Positions 1 through 9,818 are shown, counted from the first letter of the stretch. The stretch is DNA of 29,117 nucleotides from JACCQS01 sp050999295 (GCA_050999295.1 JBPCPI010000152.1:1-29117), one strand, 5' to 3'. A program made the numbers and translations. Notes: generated by a model not told the origin, from the letters alone.

Positions 1-28
1 ATAACCGTGACCCTGCGGCCCGTTTTCC

Positions 29-50
29 CGCGGTTATGCGCACAACCGCG
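29..50. repeat. 22-bp near-perfect palindrome containing GGTTATGCGCACAACC
   Basis: The arms CGCGGTT and AACCGCG flank a centre of A-TGCGCA-C, so the whole element is palindromic except for one base pair. Its 16-bp core recurs in reverse-complement orientation at 23095-23110. It lies just past the 3' end of the aldehyde dehydrogenase gene. It could be a protein-binding site or a terminator hairpin; there is no T-tract. The function is not known to me. Confidence 0.5.
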
Positions 51-75
51 ACATCTGTGGTGTCCCGCGCTCGGG

Positions 76-1626
76 TCAGCCGAAGGTGACGCCTTGGGCC
101 AGTGGGAGTTCGGCGGAGTAGTTGACCGTGTTGGTGGCCCGGCGCATGTACGCCCGCCACGCGTCGGATCCGGACTCCCGGCCGCCGCCGGTCGTCTTCT
201 CCCCGCCGAAGGCACCGCCGATCTCGGCGCCGGATGTCCCGATGTTGACGTTGACGATGCCGCAGTCCGAACCGTCGGCGGCCATGAACTGCTCGGCCTC
301 GCGCTGATCCTGGGTGAAGATCGCCGAGGACAAGCCCTGCGGTACGCCGTTGTGCAACGCGACGGCCTCGGCCAGATCGGTGTAGGTGAGCACGTACAGG
401 ATGGGCGCGAAGGTCTCGGTACGGACGATCTCGGTCTGCGCCGGCATCCGGACCAGCGCTGGATCTACGTACGCCGCAGTGGGACAGCCGTCAACCTCGT
501 GCCGCGCGCCGCCGGTCACGATCTCGCCGCCATCGGCCACCGCTTGATCCAGTGCCGCGCGCATCCGTTCGTACGAGCCTGCGTCGATCAGCGGCCCGAC
601 CAGCGTCTTGTCCGCGAGTGGGTCGCCGACCACGAGTCCCTCGTACGTGCGGGCGACCCTCTCGGTGAGCTCGTCGACTACTGACTCGTGCGCGATCACC
701 CGACGCATGGTCGTACAGCGTTGCCCGGCCGTACCGGCTGCAGCGAACACGATGCCGCGGGTGGCTATGTCCAGGTCGGCCGAGCCACTGACGATGGCCG
801 CGTTGTTGCCGCCGAGTTCAAGCAGCACCCGGCCGAAGCGGGCTGCCACCCGCGGCCCGACCTGCCCGCCCATCCGTTCGGATCCGGTGGCGCTGAGCAG
901 CGCGACGTCCGGGTTGTCGACCAGGGCCGCACCTGCTTCCGCGTCGGCGACCACGAGGCCGGTCAAGTTCTCCGGCGCACCGCACTGGGCCGCGGCCCGG
1001 TCCAATAGAGCCGAGCAGGCGGCGGCGGTGAGCGCGGCCAGCGGTGAGGGCTTCCACACCACCGTGTCACCGCAGACCAAAGCCAGCGCGGTGTTCCAGG
1101 ACCACACCGCCGCGGGGAAGTTGAACGCCGAGATGACCCCAACCACGCCGAGCGGGTGCCAGGTCTCCATGAGCCGATGCCCGGGACGTTCCGACGGCAT
1201 CGTCCGACCGTCGAGCTGCCGGGAAAGACCCACCGCGAAGTCACAGATGTCCACCATCTCCTGGACCTCCCCCAGCGCTTCGCTAGGGATCTTGCCGACC
1301 TCGATGCTGATCAACTCGGCGATGTCCGCCTTGTGCTCGGCGACCAAAGCCCCGAACCGCTTGACGACTGCCCCGCGTACCGGGGCCGGCACGACCCGCC
1401 AAGCAGTGAACGCCGTGCGGGCTGCTGCGATCGCTGACTCCACGTCGGCAAGCGAGGCGAGGGGGTAGCCGAACAGGTCCTCCCCAGTGATCGGCGTACG
1501 AGCCTGGATCGTAGACGCTGCATCCGCCGGCAGGTTGACCCCGCATCGGTCGAGTGCCTGCCAGGCCCGGGCGCGCAGCTCCTCGGTCGAGGTAACCGAG
1601 AGGGGCGCAGAAATCGAGGGAGTCAT
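76..1626 (-). CDS. ALDH7-type NAD-dependent aldehyde dehydrogenase (aminoadipate-semialdehyde dehydrogenase-like)
   Basis: A 516-residue soluble enzyme of the aldehyde dehydrogenase superfamily, which oxidises an aldehyde to its acid with NAD(P)+. Visible motifs are the oxyanion Asn in ISAFNFP (about residue 169), the general base Glu270 in LLELGGNN, and the nucleophile Cys304 in GQRCTTMRR. The ELGGNNA and GQRCTT wording is typical of the ALDH7/antiquitin group, whose bacterial members act on alpha-aminoadipate or piperideine-6-carboxylate in lysine breakdown. That substrate is inferred from the family only. The start ATG at 1626 has GAGGA about nine bases upstream. The gene is divergent from the GGDEF-EAL gene and no lysine-catabolic partner is present in the window, so the pathway cannot be confirmed here. 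Confidence 0.92.
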   Translation of the reverse strand: MTPSISAPLSVTSTEELRARAWQALDRCGVNLPADAASTIQARTPITGEDLFGYPLASLADVESAIAAARTAFTAWRVVPAPVRGAVVKRFGALVAEHKADIAELISIEVGKIPSEALGEVQEMVDICDFAVGLSRQLDGRTMPSERPGHRLMETWHPLGVVGVISAFNFPAAVWSWNTALALVCGDTVVWKPSPLAALTAAACSALLDRAAAQCGAPENLTGLVVADAEAGAALVDNPDVALLSATGSERMGGQVGPRVAARFGRVLLELGGNNAAIVSGSADLDIATRGIVFAAAGTAGQRCTTMRRVIAHESVVDELTERVARTYEGLVVGDPLADKTLVGPLIDAGSYERMRAALDQAVADGGEIVTGGARHEVDGCPTAAYVDPALVRMPAQTEIVRTETFAPILYVLTYTDLAEAVALHNGVPQGLSSAIFTQDQREAEQFMAADGSDCGIVNVNIGTSGAEIGGAFGGEKTTGGGRESGSDAWRAYMRRATNTVNYSAELPLAQGVTFG

Positions 1627-1911
1627 CGGCGTACATCCTCACACCCCGACGAATGGCCGGCACCATGACTAGCGTTCCTTCCATACCGGGTCGAACTGGC
1701 CCCTGCCAAGACGTTTGCAGGTCCACCTCGGCAGGACCCTTGCGCTCGGTGGCTCCCGCTGGACCTGACGCCAGGCTCTGACCGTGGACACCTCTGCGCC
1801 AAAGACACGAGCGGCGGTACAAGCGCCACTACATACGGTAAGCTTCCATCACTCTCGGTGATCGGTCACGCGGCATTCGGGGGGCACCGCTGTGCCCGAT
1901 ACGGAGGCGAT
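1627..1911. other. Divergent intergenic region
   Basis: About 285 bases separate the divergent aldehyde dehydrogenase and GGDEF-EAL starts, if GTG 1912 is taken as the start of the latter. I see no coding sequence with family resemblance and no clear -35/-10 pair. An ACGGAGG sequence at 1901-1907 is the likely ribosome binding site for GTG 1912. Confidence 0.4.
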
Positions 1912-4332
1912 GTGCGAACAGTGCTGTGGGGGTACCTTGCGCTCGGTGCCGCAGGCATCAGCGCGTATCCGTTCGTGTCGGCTCAGGCCAAGGACTCCAT
2001 CTACCTGCTGTCATCGGCCTCGGTCGTGGTCGCCATCCTGTATGGACTGCAAGTCAACCGACCTGTCGAGCGCAGGCCGTGGCTGTGGCTCGCGGCCGGT
2101 TTCGCGTGTTATCTCGCCGGGGACCTTAGCCGGGTTTACATCACTCACCTGCTCGGCGAAGTGCCGTTCCCGTCCGTCGCCGACATCGCGTACCTGCTGT
2201 CCTACCCGCTGGTGTTCATCGCGTTAGGTGGGTTCCTCAAGGCGACCGGCATTCGCGACCGCGCCGCGTGGCTCGACGCCGCCATCTGGACCATTGGCGT
2301 CACCATCCTGCTCTGGGAACCGTTCGTCAAGCCATCCGCTACAGAATCCAGCGTCGGAGCGCTGTCCCGCATCGTAGCGATGGCCTACCCCTTGTTCGAT
2401 GTCGTCTTGCTCCTGATGGTCCTGCGGATGGTCGCCGGCCGAGGCTCACTGCGTCCGGCATACCTGCTCCTGACCGCGGGTCTGATGGTGCAGGTCCTAG
2501 TCGACTTCGTCTACGGCGTGCGCGTCATCGAAGGGCTGTACGTGAACGGCGAGCTCACCGACGTGGGCTGGCTGATCATCAACCTCCTGGTGGGCGCAGC
2601 GGCGCTGCACCCCACGATGATCTGGCTCACCCGGTCAGGTAGCCGACCGGCCAAGTTGGCCAGCCGACGCAGGTTGCAGTGGCTGTTGGCTCCCGCCTTG
2701 GTGGCTCCGGCGCTGCTCGTCCACCAGATGACCAGCCACAGCTTGCTCGGTGAGCTGGAGGACGGCCTGTTCACCGCGGTGGTCACCGCGCTCCTGCTGA
2801 TCCTCGTCGTCACCCGCGGTGGTGGGCTGCTGGCGGTGGCGACGCAGCAGTCCGACGAGCTGCGCGAGCGCAAGACCGCTCTCGAGGTGGCTCTCGACGA
2901 CCGGGAGCGCACGGCCGGGGAGCTGCGCAGACGCGTCGATCGCGACACCCTGACCGGACTGGTCAGCCGGGACTGCTTCGTGGAGGCCCTGAGCGCGGAA
3001 GTCACTCGCTGGCAGGAGGGCGGCCCCTGCCCGTCGATCGCGTTCCTCGACCTGGACGACTTCAAGACCGTCAATGACACGCTCGGTCACGAGGCCGGCG
3101 ACCTGCTGCTTGTCGAGATTGCCAACCGCCTTCAGGACGCCTTTGGCTCAGCGGACCTGGTAGCCCGATTCGGCGGGGACGAGTTCGCCGTGCTGTTGAA
3201 CGGAGACGCAGCGCTGGCCGCAGAGCAGATACTGGCGGCCTTGGAACCACCGGTCTTGCTGAACGGCAGGGACATGCATCCCGAGGTCAGCATCGGTGTG
3301 ACAACCGCGGATGGCCCATTGTGCACGCCGGGGGACATGCTGCGCGAGGCAGATGTCGCGATGTATACCGCAAAGCGAACTGGTGGCGGTTGGGCCAGGT
3401 ATCAACCGGGCATGTCGCGGGTACTGCTAGCCCGCCTGGACCTGCGCAACCACCTGGTGCAGGCCTTACGGGATGGCGAGATCCAACCCTGGTTCCAGCG
3501 CGTCGTGGAGCTCGATACCGGACAGATCCTGGGGTTCGAGGCGCTGGCGCGCTGGTGCCGCCCGGGAGAGCCGGTCCTTGAGCCGGGGCAGTGGTTCGTC
3601 ATCGCTGAGGAAACCGGCCTGATCACCGAGATTGACCGAGCAATATTGCACGCCGCCTTGGCGCAGCTGGCCCTCTGGCGGCGGGATTCGCGGCACGACG
3701 AGCTGAATCTGGCGGTGAACATCTCCGGGCGCACCTTGCAGCAGCCGGGCATCGACGCAGAGGTATTGAACGCCCTGCATAGACACCGCGTGCCACCCGG
3801 CCGGCTGATCGTCGAAGTCACCGAGGGCGTTCTCATTGATGACAAGAAAGTGGGTGGCCGCTTGCAGCGGCTGCGGGCGGCCGGCGTGCGAATCTCGTTG
3901 GACGACTTCGGCACCGGCTGGTCCTCGTTGAGCTACCTGCGCAGGTTCCCCGTGGACGCGCTCAAGCTCGACCGCACCTTTACCGAGGAACTGGGGAAGT
4001 CCGCCGAGGCCGATGCCATCCCAACCGCGATCGTACAACTGGCCCGCGGCCTGTCTCTCGAGGCTGTGGCCGAGGGTGTGGAGACCGTCGACCAGCAGCG
4101 CCGGCTCAGCGCGCTGGGGTTTCGGGTTGCGCAGGGCTACCTGTTCGGCCGGGCCGAATCCGCTGCGGACTGCGCACGGGCGATCCAGGCAGGGCCCCTC
4201 GATCTCGGACTGCCCGTAGCGGGTACCGATCCTGCATTGCGCCTGGTCGGGTCACCATCGGCAGAGCTACTCACCGCTGACACCCCGGCCGCCGCGAGAC
4301 CTCCCGCGTCCGGCGGACCTCCGGCGGCTTAG
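1912..4332 (+). CDS. Membrane-anchored GGDEF-EAL cyclic-di-GMP signalling protein
   Basis: It makes and/or degrades cyclic-di-GMP at the membrane. The N-terminal part (about residues 1-310) is a run of hydrophobic segments forming a multi-pass sensor of unrecognised type. A short coiled linker follows, then a GGDEF domain with an intact GGDEF signature at about residues 421-425, then an EAL domain with FEALARW (EAL at about 543-545), DDFGTGWSSL and AEGVET. Both active-site signatures are present, so both activities are possible. The inhibitory RxxD I-site before GGDEF reads GSAD, so product inhibition at that site is probably absent. An in-frame GTG at 1858 would add 18 residues but has no ribosome binding site. 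GTG 1912 follows GGAGG and starts MRTVLWGYLAL, so I prefer it. The length is then 806 residues. Confidence 0.9.
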   Translation: MRTVLWGYLALGAAGISAYPFVSAQAKDSIYLLSSASVVVAILYGLQVNRPVERRPWLWLAAGFACYLAGDLSRVYITHLLGEVPFPSVADIAYLLSYPLVFIALGGFLKATGIRDRAAWLDAAIWTIGVTILLWEPFVKPSATESSVGALSRIVAMAYPLFDVVLLLMVLRMVAGRGSLRPAYLLLTAGLMVQVLVDFVYGVRVIEGLYVNGELTDVGWLIINLLVGAAALHPTMIWLTRSGSRPAKLASRRRLQWLLAPALVAPALLVHQMTSHSLLGELEDGLFTAVVTALLLILVVTRGGGLLAVATQQSDELRERKTALEVALDDRERTAGELRRRVDRDTLTGLVSRDCFVEALSAEVTRWQEGGPCPSIAFLDLDDFKTVNDTLGHEAGDLLLVEIANRLQDAFGSADLVARFGGDEFAVLLNGDAALAAEQILAALEPPVLLNGRDMHPEVSIGVTTADGPLCTPGDMLREADVAMYTAKRTGGGWARYQPGMSRVLLARLDLRNHLVQALRDGEIQPWFQRVVELDTGQILGFEALARWCRPGEPVLEPGQWFVIAEETGLITEIDRAILHAALAQLALWRRDSRHDELNLAVNISGRTLQQPGIDAEVLNALHRHRVPPGRLIVEVTEGVLIDDKKVGGRLQRLRAAGVRISLDDFGTGWSSLSYLRRFPVDALKLDRTFTEELGKSAEADAIPTAIVQLARGLSLEAVAEGVETVDQQRRLSALGFRVAQGYLFGRAESAADCARAIQAGPLDLGLPVAGTDPALRLVGSPSAELLTADTPAAARPPASGGPPAA

Positions 4333-4383
4333 GCGCACCGCGTCGGGCACCAGCCGGAACACCCAGCGCCTCGTCAGGGGCGC

Positions 4384-4389
4384 TAGCCT
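4384..4389 (+). promoter_or_regulatory. -10 box of a leaderless promoter for glutamate dehydrogenase
   Basis: TAGCCT is followed by exactly six bases and then ATG at 4396, the TANNNT-N6-ATG arrangement typical of leaderless actinobacterial transcripts. No Shine-Dalgarno sequence precedes the ATG, which agrees with leaderless initiation. Confidence 0.5.
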
Positions 4390-4395
4390 CAGGCC

Positions 4396-7300
4396 ATGGT
4401 CAGCGTGGACCAATCGCAATCGCTCCCCGTCGCCGACTGGACTCGTCTCGAGCAGTTGTACGAGGAGAAGGCCGCGCGGCTGCGTGCTGCCGCCGAACTC
4501 GGCGCCGAGCGCGAGTTGCCCCCCGGGTTGACGCCGGCGGACCTGCCGGTCCTGCTGCGGCGCTATTGCTGGCAGGAGCCCCTGGAGCAGGTCCTCGAGC
4601 GCAGTCCGGAGGAGCTCTTCGAGATCGCCGTCGGGCACTTCGCGATCGCGCAGACCCGGCCGGAGGGTGCGGTCATCGTCCGGGCGCGGACCATCAAGGA
4701 GGACGAGGACAACCCGCTGGCCGGGCGCACCGTCGTCGAGGTCGTCGCCGATGGCATGCCCTTCCTGGTCGACTCGGTCACCGCCGAGATCAGTCGCCAG
4801 GGACGGGAGTTGCTGGAGATCGTCCATCCGGTCCTCGTTGTACGGAGGGACATCACCGGCGTCTTCCAGGAGCTGGTCAACACTTCCAGACTCAAGGAGT
4901 GCCCCAGCGACGCGTTGGTCGAATCCTGGATGCACCTGGAGATAGTGCTCGAGCCGGATGCGGCACAGCTACGCGCGCTCGAGGACGACCTGCGCCGCGT
5001 CCTCGCGGACGTACGGCATGCGGTCGAGGACTGGGGAAAGATGCGCGCGACCGCCGTACGCATCGCCCGCGAACTCGAGCACCATCGTCCACACGGGATC
5101 GCGCAGGACGACGTCGATGACGCGGCGGAACTTCTGCGCTGGCTGGCCGATGACAACTTCGTCTTCCTCGGCTACCGCGAGTACGAGCTCACCGACGCCG
5201 ACGCGCTGGAGCCTATCGCTGCAACCGGACTCGGCATCCTGCGCAGTGACGTGGACATGGCGTCTGCGGCCAGACCGCTGCCGGCCGCGGCTGCCGCGAA
5301 GGCCCGCGAATCTGAACTGCTGATCCTCACCAAGGCCGACTCGCGATCGACCGTCCACCGGCCGGTCTATCTGGACTACATCGGCGTCAAGGCCTTCGAC
5401 GAGGAGGGGGTCCCGACCAGGGAGCGTCGGATCCTGGGCCTGCTGCCGTCCGGGGCGTACGTCGACAGCGTCACCACGATCCCGGTCGTACGGCGCAAGG
5501 TCGCCGAAGTGATGGCCCGATCCGGCCTGGCGCCGAGCAGCCACTCCGGCAAGGACCTGCTCGACATCCTGGAGAACTATCCGCGGGACGAACTGTTGCA
5601 GATCTCGGTAGCCGAGTTGCTGCCGATCGCGCTGGCCGTCCTGCACCTGCGCGAACGGCGCCAGACCCGGCTGTTCCTGCGCCGCGACCCGTACGAGCGG
5701 TTCTTCTCCACGCTGGTGTACCTGCCGCGCGATCGGTACACGACCACCGTCCGGCTGGCGATGCAGGCGATCCTGATGGAGGAGCTGGCCGGAGTCTCGG
5801 TGGAGTACACCGCACACAGCACGGAATCCGTCCTGGCTCGACTGCACTTCGTCGTACGTACGGCCAAGGGCGAACCGCTGCCGTCGGTGGATGTGCCGGC
5901 GCTGGAGGCGCGGCTTGCCAAAGCGGCGCGGAACTGGAGCGACGACCTGCTCGACGAACTCCTTGCGGTCCACTCGCCCGGCGAGGCCCGACGGCTGCAC
6001 GCGAAGTACGTCGGCGCGTTCAGCGACGGGTACAAGGACGACTTCCCGGCGGCCGAGGCGGTGGCAGACATCGCCCGGCTGGAGACGCTGCAGGGGCGTG
6101 ACGGGGCGATGGACCTGGCGCTGCGGACCCCGCCGGGAGCAGGCAAAGGGGAGCGGCGGTTCAAGGTCTACCGGGTCGGCGCGCCGATGACCCTGTCCTC
6201 GATCATGCCGATGCTGCAGCACATGGGCATGTCCGTGACCGACGAACGGCCGTACGAGGTGGAATGTCTTGACGGACAACAGGTCTGGATCTACGACTTC
6301 GGCCTGACCAGTCCGCTGCTGGCCTACGAGGAGCCCAAGCCGGAGCTGCTCGCCAAGTATCGGGCCACCTTCCACGACGCTTTCGCCGCCATCTGGTCCG
6401 GTGCGGCAGAGGACGACGGGTTCAACGCCCTGGTCACCGCCGGGGACATTCCGTGGCGACTCGTCGCGGTGTTACGTGCCTACGCCCGCTACCTGCGGCA
6501 GGGCGGGCTCACCTTCAGCCAGCTCTACGTCGAGCAGGCGCTGGTCGACAACGTCGCCATCGCCAAGCTTCTGGTACGCCGCTTCGAGATCCGCTTCGAC
6601 CCGTCGTACACCGGGAATCGCGCCGCGGACGAGGAGGACGTGCGTCTGCAGATTGTCGAAGCGCTGGGAAAGGTGAGCAGCCTCGACGAGGACCGGATCC
6701 TGTCCTCGCTGAGCCGGGTCATCCACGCGACCCAGCGGACGAATTACTACCAGTCCACAGTGGATGACGCCGGTTGTACGGGAAGCAAGACGTACATCTC
6801 GTTCAAGTTCGACCCGAGTCAGGTGCCGGACCTGCCCGAACCCAGGCCAGTGCGCGAGATCTGGGTGTATTCGCCTCGCGTCGAGGGCGTGCACCTGCGC
6901 TTCGGGGCCGTGGCCCGCGGCGGGCTGCGCTGGTCGGACCGTCGGGAGGATCTGCGTACCGAGATCCTCGGCCTGGTCAAGGCGCAGACGGTCAAGAACA
7001 CGGTGATCGTGCCGACCGGGGCCAAAGGTGGTTTCGTCGTACGACGGCCGCTCGACCAGACGGATCGAGACGCCTGGCAGGCCGAGGGGATCGCCTGTTA
7101 CCGGATCTTCATCGGTGCCCTGCTCGACATCACGGACAACCTCGTCGAAGGCGAGGTCCAGCCTCCGGCAGATGTCGTCCGCCACGACGGCGACGACACC
7201 TACCTCGTCGTGGCGGCCGACAAGGGAACAGCCACCTTCTCCGACATCGCGAACGACGTGGCCATCTCCTACGGGTTCTGGCTCGGTGACGCCTTCGCCT

Positions 7301-9360
7301 CCGGGGGCTCGGTGGGCTATGACCACAAGGCGATGGGCATCACCGCCCGCGGTGCCTGGGAGTCGGTGACACGGCACTTCCGGGAGATGGGTCACAACAC
7401 CCAGGCCGAGGACTTCACCGTCGTCGGGATCGGCGACATGTCCGGTGACGTCTTCGGCAACGGGATGCTGCTCTCCGAGCACATCCAGCTGGTCGCCGCC
7501 TTCGACCACCGGCACATCTTCATCGACCCCACACCGGATGCCGCCGCCTCGTGCGCCGAGCGCCGCCGGCTGTTCGACCTGCCGCGCTCGAGCTGGGCGG
7601 ATTACGACACCGCACTGATCAGCCCGGGCGGGGGCGTGTGGCCGCGTACGGCGAAGAACATCCCGATCTCCGAGCAGATGCGCGCCGCGCTGGGCATCGA
7701 GGCCGCCCCCGCCGAGGCCGGCGAAGACGGTGGGGCGGGCGAGCCGGTCGGCTCACTGACGCCCGCCGAACTGATGAAGGCAATCCTGCTCGCCCCGGCC
7801 GACCTGCTCTGGAACGGCGGCATCGGCACGTACGTCAAGTCCTCCGCGGAGAACAACATCGACGTCGGCGACCGCGCCAACGATGCGATCCGCGTCGACG
7901 GATCGGCGTTGCGCTGCAAGGTGATCGGTGAGGGCGGCAACCTCGGTTGTACACAGTTGGGCCGGATCGAGTACGCCCTGGCCGGTGGCCGGATCAACAC
8001 CGACGCGATCGACAACTCCGCGGGCGTGGACACCTCCGACCATGAGGTGAACATCAAGATCCTGCTCAACCGGGTTCGCGACGACGGCCTGATCGACAAC
8101 GCCGGTCGTACGAAGATGCTCGCCGAGATGACCGACGAGGTCGGCGCGCTCGTTCTTGCCGACAACTACAACCAGAATGCCGCGCTGGCCAACGAGGCCA
8201 TCTATGCCGCGCAGATGCTCGACGTCGATCAACGCTACATCCGGCACCTGGTTCGCCAGGGCCGGCTCAACCGCACGATCGAGTTCCTGCCCAGCGACCG
8301 TACCCTGTCCGAGCGGTTCCGGGACGGCGTCGGCTTGACCGGCCCGGAACTGTCAGTCCTGTTGGCATACAGCAAGATCGAACTCGCCGATGTGCTAGTG
8401 GACTCCGAGCTACCGGACGACGCGGCCGTACACCACATTCTCTACGACTATTTCCCGAGCCTGGTTCGCGAGCGCTATCGGGAGCAGATGGACGCCCACC
8501 CGCTGCGTCGCGAGATCATCACCACGGGGTTGGTCAATTCGACGGTGAACATCGCTGGGGTGACCGGGATCTTCCGCTTGCAGGAGGAGACCGGCGCCGC
8601 ACTCGCGGACCTGGTCCGCAGCCATGTGGCCTCCTGCGCGATCTTCGATGTACCCGAGGTCTGGGCGCAGGCCGCGGCGCTGGACAACGTCGTCCCGGCA
8701 ACGATCCAGGCGACGATGCGGCTGGAGGCAACCCGGCTGTCCGAGCGGTGCACGCGGTGGCTGCTGCTGCATGCCGCCCAGCCGGTGGACATCAGCGAGG
8801 AGGTCGCGCGCTATCGCGAGGGTGCGGCCGAGGTGATCGCCCTGTTGCCAGAACAGATGCGGGGCGGTGACGTTGCGGCCTACGCCAGCCGACGTACCGA
8901 ACTGGAATCGGCCGGAGTGCCCGCCGAGCAGGCCGCCCGGATCGCGACCTTCCCGAAGGCGATCGCGGCGCTGGACATTGTCAAGGTGGCCAGCGAACAG
9001 GGGCACACCCTGAAAGCGGTCGGGGAGGTCTACCACTTCCTGGCCGAACAACTGGCACTGTCCTCGCTCCTGGAGCGGATCATCGCCCTTCCCCGCGGCA
9101 GCCGTTGGCAGGCGATGTCCCGGGCGACGCTGCGGGACGACTTCAACGCCCTGCATGCCGAACTCACCGGCGAGGTGCTGCAGTGCGGTGCCGACGATGA
9201 CGATGCCAAAGCCCGCTTCCGGGACTGGACCGACCGTACGGCCGACACCCAGCGCCGCGCCGTTGCCATGCTCGCTGACATCGTCGGGGGGGATTCCCAC
9301 GATCTGGCCACGCTCGTCGTCGCCGTGCGAGTCCTGCGGGAGATGCTCGCCCGCAACTGA
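4396..9360 (+). CDS. gdh: NAD-specific glutamate dehydrogenase, large (GDH-1650) type
   Basis: A 1,654-residue cytosolic enzyme converting L-glutamate and NAD+ to 2-oxoglutarate, ammonium and NADH. Its length matches the large L-GDH class found in Streptomyces and mycobacteria. The first ~650 residues correspond to the regulatory N-terminal region with ACT-like segments. The catalytic core contains GGLRWSDRREDLRTE (about residue 842), VKAQTVKNTVIVPTGAKGGF (active-site lysine near 877) and a dinucleotide-binding region with GIGDMSGDVFGNG. A helical C-terminal domain follows. In mycobacteria this enzyme is inhibited by the FHA protein GarA; no GarA homologue is in the window. The ATG at 4396 lies six bases after a -10-like TAGCCT, suggesting leaderless expression. 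A possible terminator hairpin follows at 9393-9415. Confidence 0.96.
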   Translation: MVSVDQSQSLPVADWTRLEQLYEEKAARLRAAAELGAERELPPGLTPADLPVLLRRYCWQEPLEQVLERSPEELFEIAVGHFAIAQTRPEGAVIVRARTIKEDEDNPLAGRTVVEVVADGMPFLVDSVTAEISRQGRELLEIVHPVLVVRRDITGVFQELVNTSRLKECPSDALVESWMHLEIVLEPDAAQLRALEDDLRRVLADVRHAVEDWGKMRATAVRIARELEHHRPHGIAQDDVDDAAELLRWLADDNFVFLGYREYELTDADALEPIAATGLGILRSDVDMASAARPLPAAAAAKARESELLILTKADSRSTVHRPVYLDYIGVKAFDEEGVPTRERRILGLLPSGAYVDSVTTIPVVRRKVAEVMARSGLAPSSHSGKDLLDILENYPRDELLQISVAELLPIALAVLHLRERRQTRLFLRRDPYERFFSTLVYLPRDRYTTTVRLAMQAILMEELAGVSVEYTAHSTESVLARLHFVVRTAKGEPLPSVDVPALEARLAKAARNWSDDLLDELLAVHSPGEARRLHAKYVGAFSDGYKDDFPAAEAVADIARLETLQGRDGAMDLALRTPPGAGKGERRFKVYRVGAPMTLSSIMPMLQHMGMSVTDERPYEVECLDGQQVWIYDFGLTSPLLAYEEPKPELLAKYRATFHDAFAAIWSGAAEDDGFNALVTAGDIPWRLVAVLRAYARYLRQGGLTFSQLYVEQALVDNVAIAKLLVRRFEIRFDPSYTGNRAADEEDVRLQIVEALGKVSSLDEDRILSSLSRVIHATQRTNYYQSTVDDAGCTGSKTYISFKFDPSQVPDLPEPRPVREIWVYSPRVEGVHLRFGAVARGGLRWSDRREDLRTEILGLVKAQTVKNTVIVPTGAKGGFVVRRPLDQTDRDAWQAEGIACYRIFIGALLDITDNLVEGEVQPPADVVRHDGDDTYLVVAADKGTATFSDIANDVAISYGFWLGDAFASGGSVGYDHKAMGITARGAWESVTRHFREMGHNTQAEDFTVVGIGDMSGDVFGNGMLLSEHIQLVAAFDHRHIFIDPTPDAAASCAERRRLFDLPRSSWADYDTALISPGGGVWPRTAKNIPISEQMRAALGIEAAPAEAGEDGGAGEPVGSLTPAELMKAILLAPADLLWNGGIGTYVKSSAENNIDVGDRANDAIRVDGSALRCKVIGEGGNLGCTQLGRIEYALAGGRINTDAIDNSAGVDTSDHEVNIKILLNRVRDDGLIDNAGRTKMLAEMTDEVGALVLADNYNQNAALANEAIYAAQMLDVDQRYIRHLVRQGRLNRTIEFLPSDRTLSERFRDGVGLTGPELSVLLAYSKIELADVLVDSELPDDAAVHHILYDYFPSLVRERYREQMDAHPLRREIITTGLVNSTVNIAGVTGIFRLQEETGAALADLVRSHVASCAIFDVPEVWAQAAALDNVVPATIQATMRLEATRLSERCTRWLLLHAAQPVDISEEVARYREGAAEVIALLPEQMRGGDVAAYASRRTELESAGVPAEQAARIATFPKAIAALDIVKVASEQGHTLKAVGEVYHFLAEQLALSSLLERIIALPRGSRWQAMSRATLRDDFNALHAELTGEVLQCGADDDDAKARFRDWTDRTADTQRRAVAMLADIVGGDSHDLATLVVAVRVLREMLARN

Positions 9361-9392
9361 GCGCGGACGCCGGACCCCACTAACTGGTCACT

Positions 9393-9415
9393 TGCCGCAT
9401 GTCGAACCTGCGGCA
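9393..9415 (+). terminator. Candidate terminator hairpin after glutamate dehydrogenase
   Basis: TGCCGCA and TGCGGCA form a 7-bp stem with a 9-base loop, 33 bases past the stop codon. There is no T-run after it, so this would be a weak or non-canonical terminator. Confidence 0.3.
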
Positions 9416-9456
9416 CATGGCGGCGCCTCTGTTGAGCTGGCGAGCCGCGGGATGGG

Positions 9457-9672
9457 GTGTCGCTGACCAACCTCGACGAGCCACGGTTCGACGGCGCCGA
9501 GGCGACCAAGCGGGACCTGCTCGACTACCTGGGCGCCGTCTCCGGCCAGATCACTGCGGTCCTGGCCGATCGGCCGATGTCAGTGGTGCGGGTGTTGCGG
9601 GGTCGGCCGCAGTTCATGCAGAAGAACGTCCCCAAGTACACCCCACCCTGGGTGCATGCCAGCGAACCGTAG
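9457..9672 (+). pseudogene. N-terminal remnant of a LigD-type polymerase-domain (PolDom) protein
   Basis: The 71-codon frame starts SLTNLDEPRFDGAEATKRDL and later reads FMQKNVPKYTPPWV. This is the characteristic N-terminus of stand-alone PolDom proteins of the bacterial end-joining (LigD primase-polymerase) family, which are usually about 300 residues or more. Homology ends at PPWV, followed by four unrelated residues and a stop. The catalytic core with its Asp residues is missing. The C-terminal end of the same protein type is visible at 10412-10667, on the far side of a toxin-antitoxin module. The gene was therefore broken and its middle lost. Family assignment is from recognised motif wording. 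Confidence 0.65.
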
Positions 9673-9802
9673 CGTCACGCGCCTGCGGATGCGTGCGCAC
9701 CGTATCCACGCCCCTCCGCCTTCTTCAGACCTCCTCCCGTCACCATGCCGATGGTGGAAGCTTTCAAGCCTCGCCTCAGGACTGGCATCTAGCCCGAGCC
9801 TA

Positions 9803-9818
9803 GGCCACAATTGTGGCC
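9803..9818. promoter_or_regulatory. 16-bp perfect palindrome overlapping the antitoxin start, probable autoregulatory operator
   Basis: GGCCACAATTGTGGCC is perfectly self-complementary and ends at the base before the antitoxin ATG at 9819. It contains the alternative GTG start at 9813. Antitoxins of this class normally repress their own promoter by binding such palindromes, so this is the best operator candidate. The role is inferred. Confidence 0.6.

Noticed and set aside
4969..6375. 468-codon open frame antisense to glutamate dehydrogenase
   Set aside because: It is opposite a well-recognised enzyme, has no family resemblance, and long antisense frames are expected in GC-rich codon-biased DNA. 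The same holds for 6472-7515 and 8410-9300 (-).
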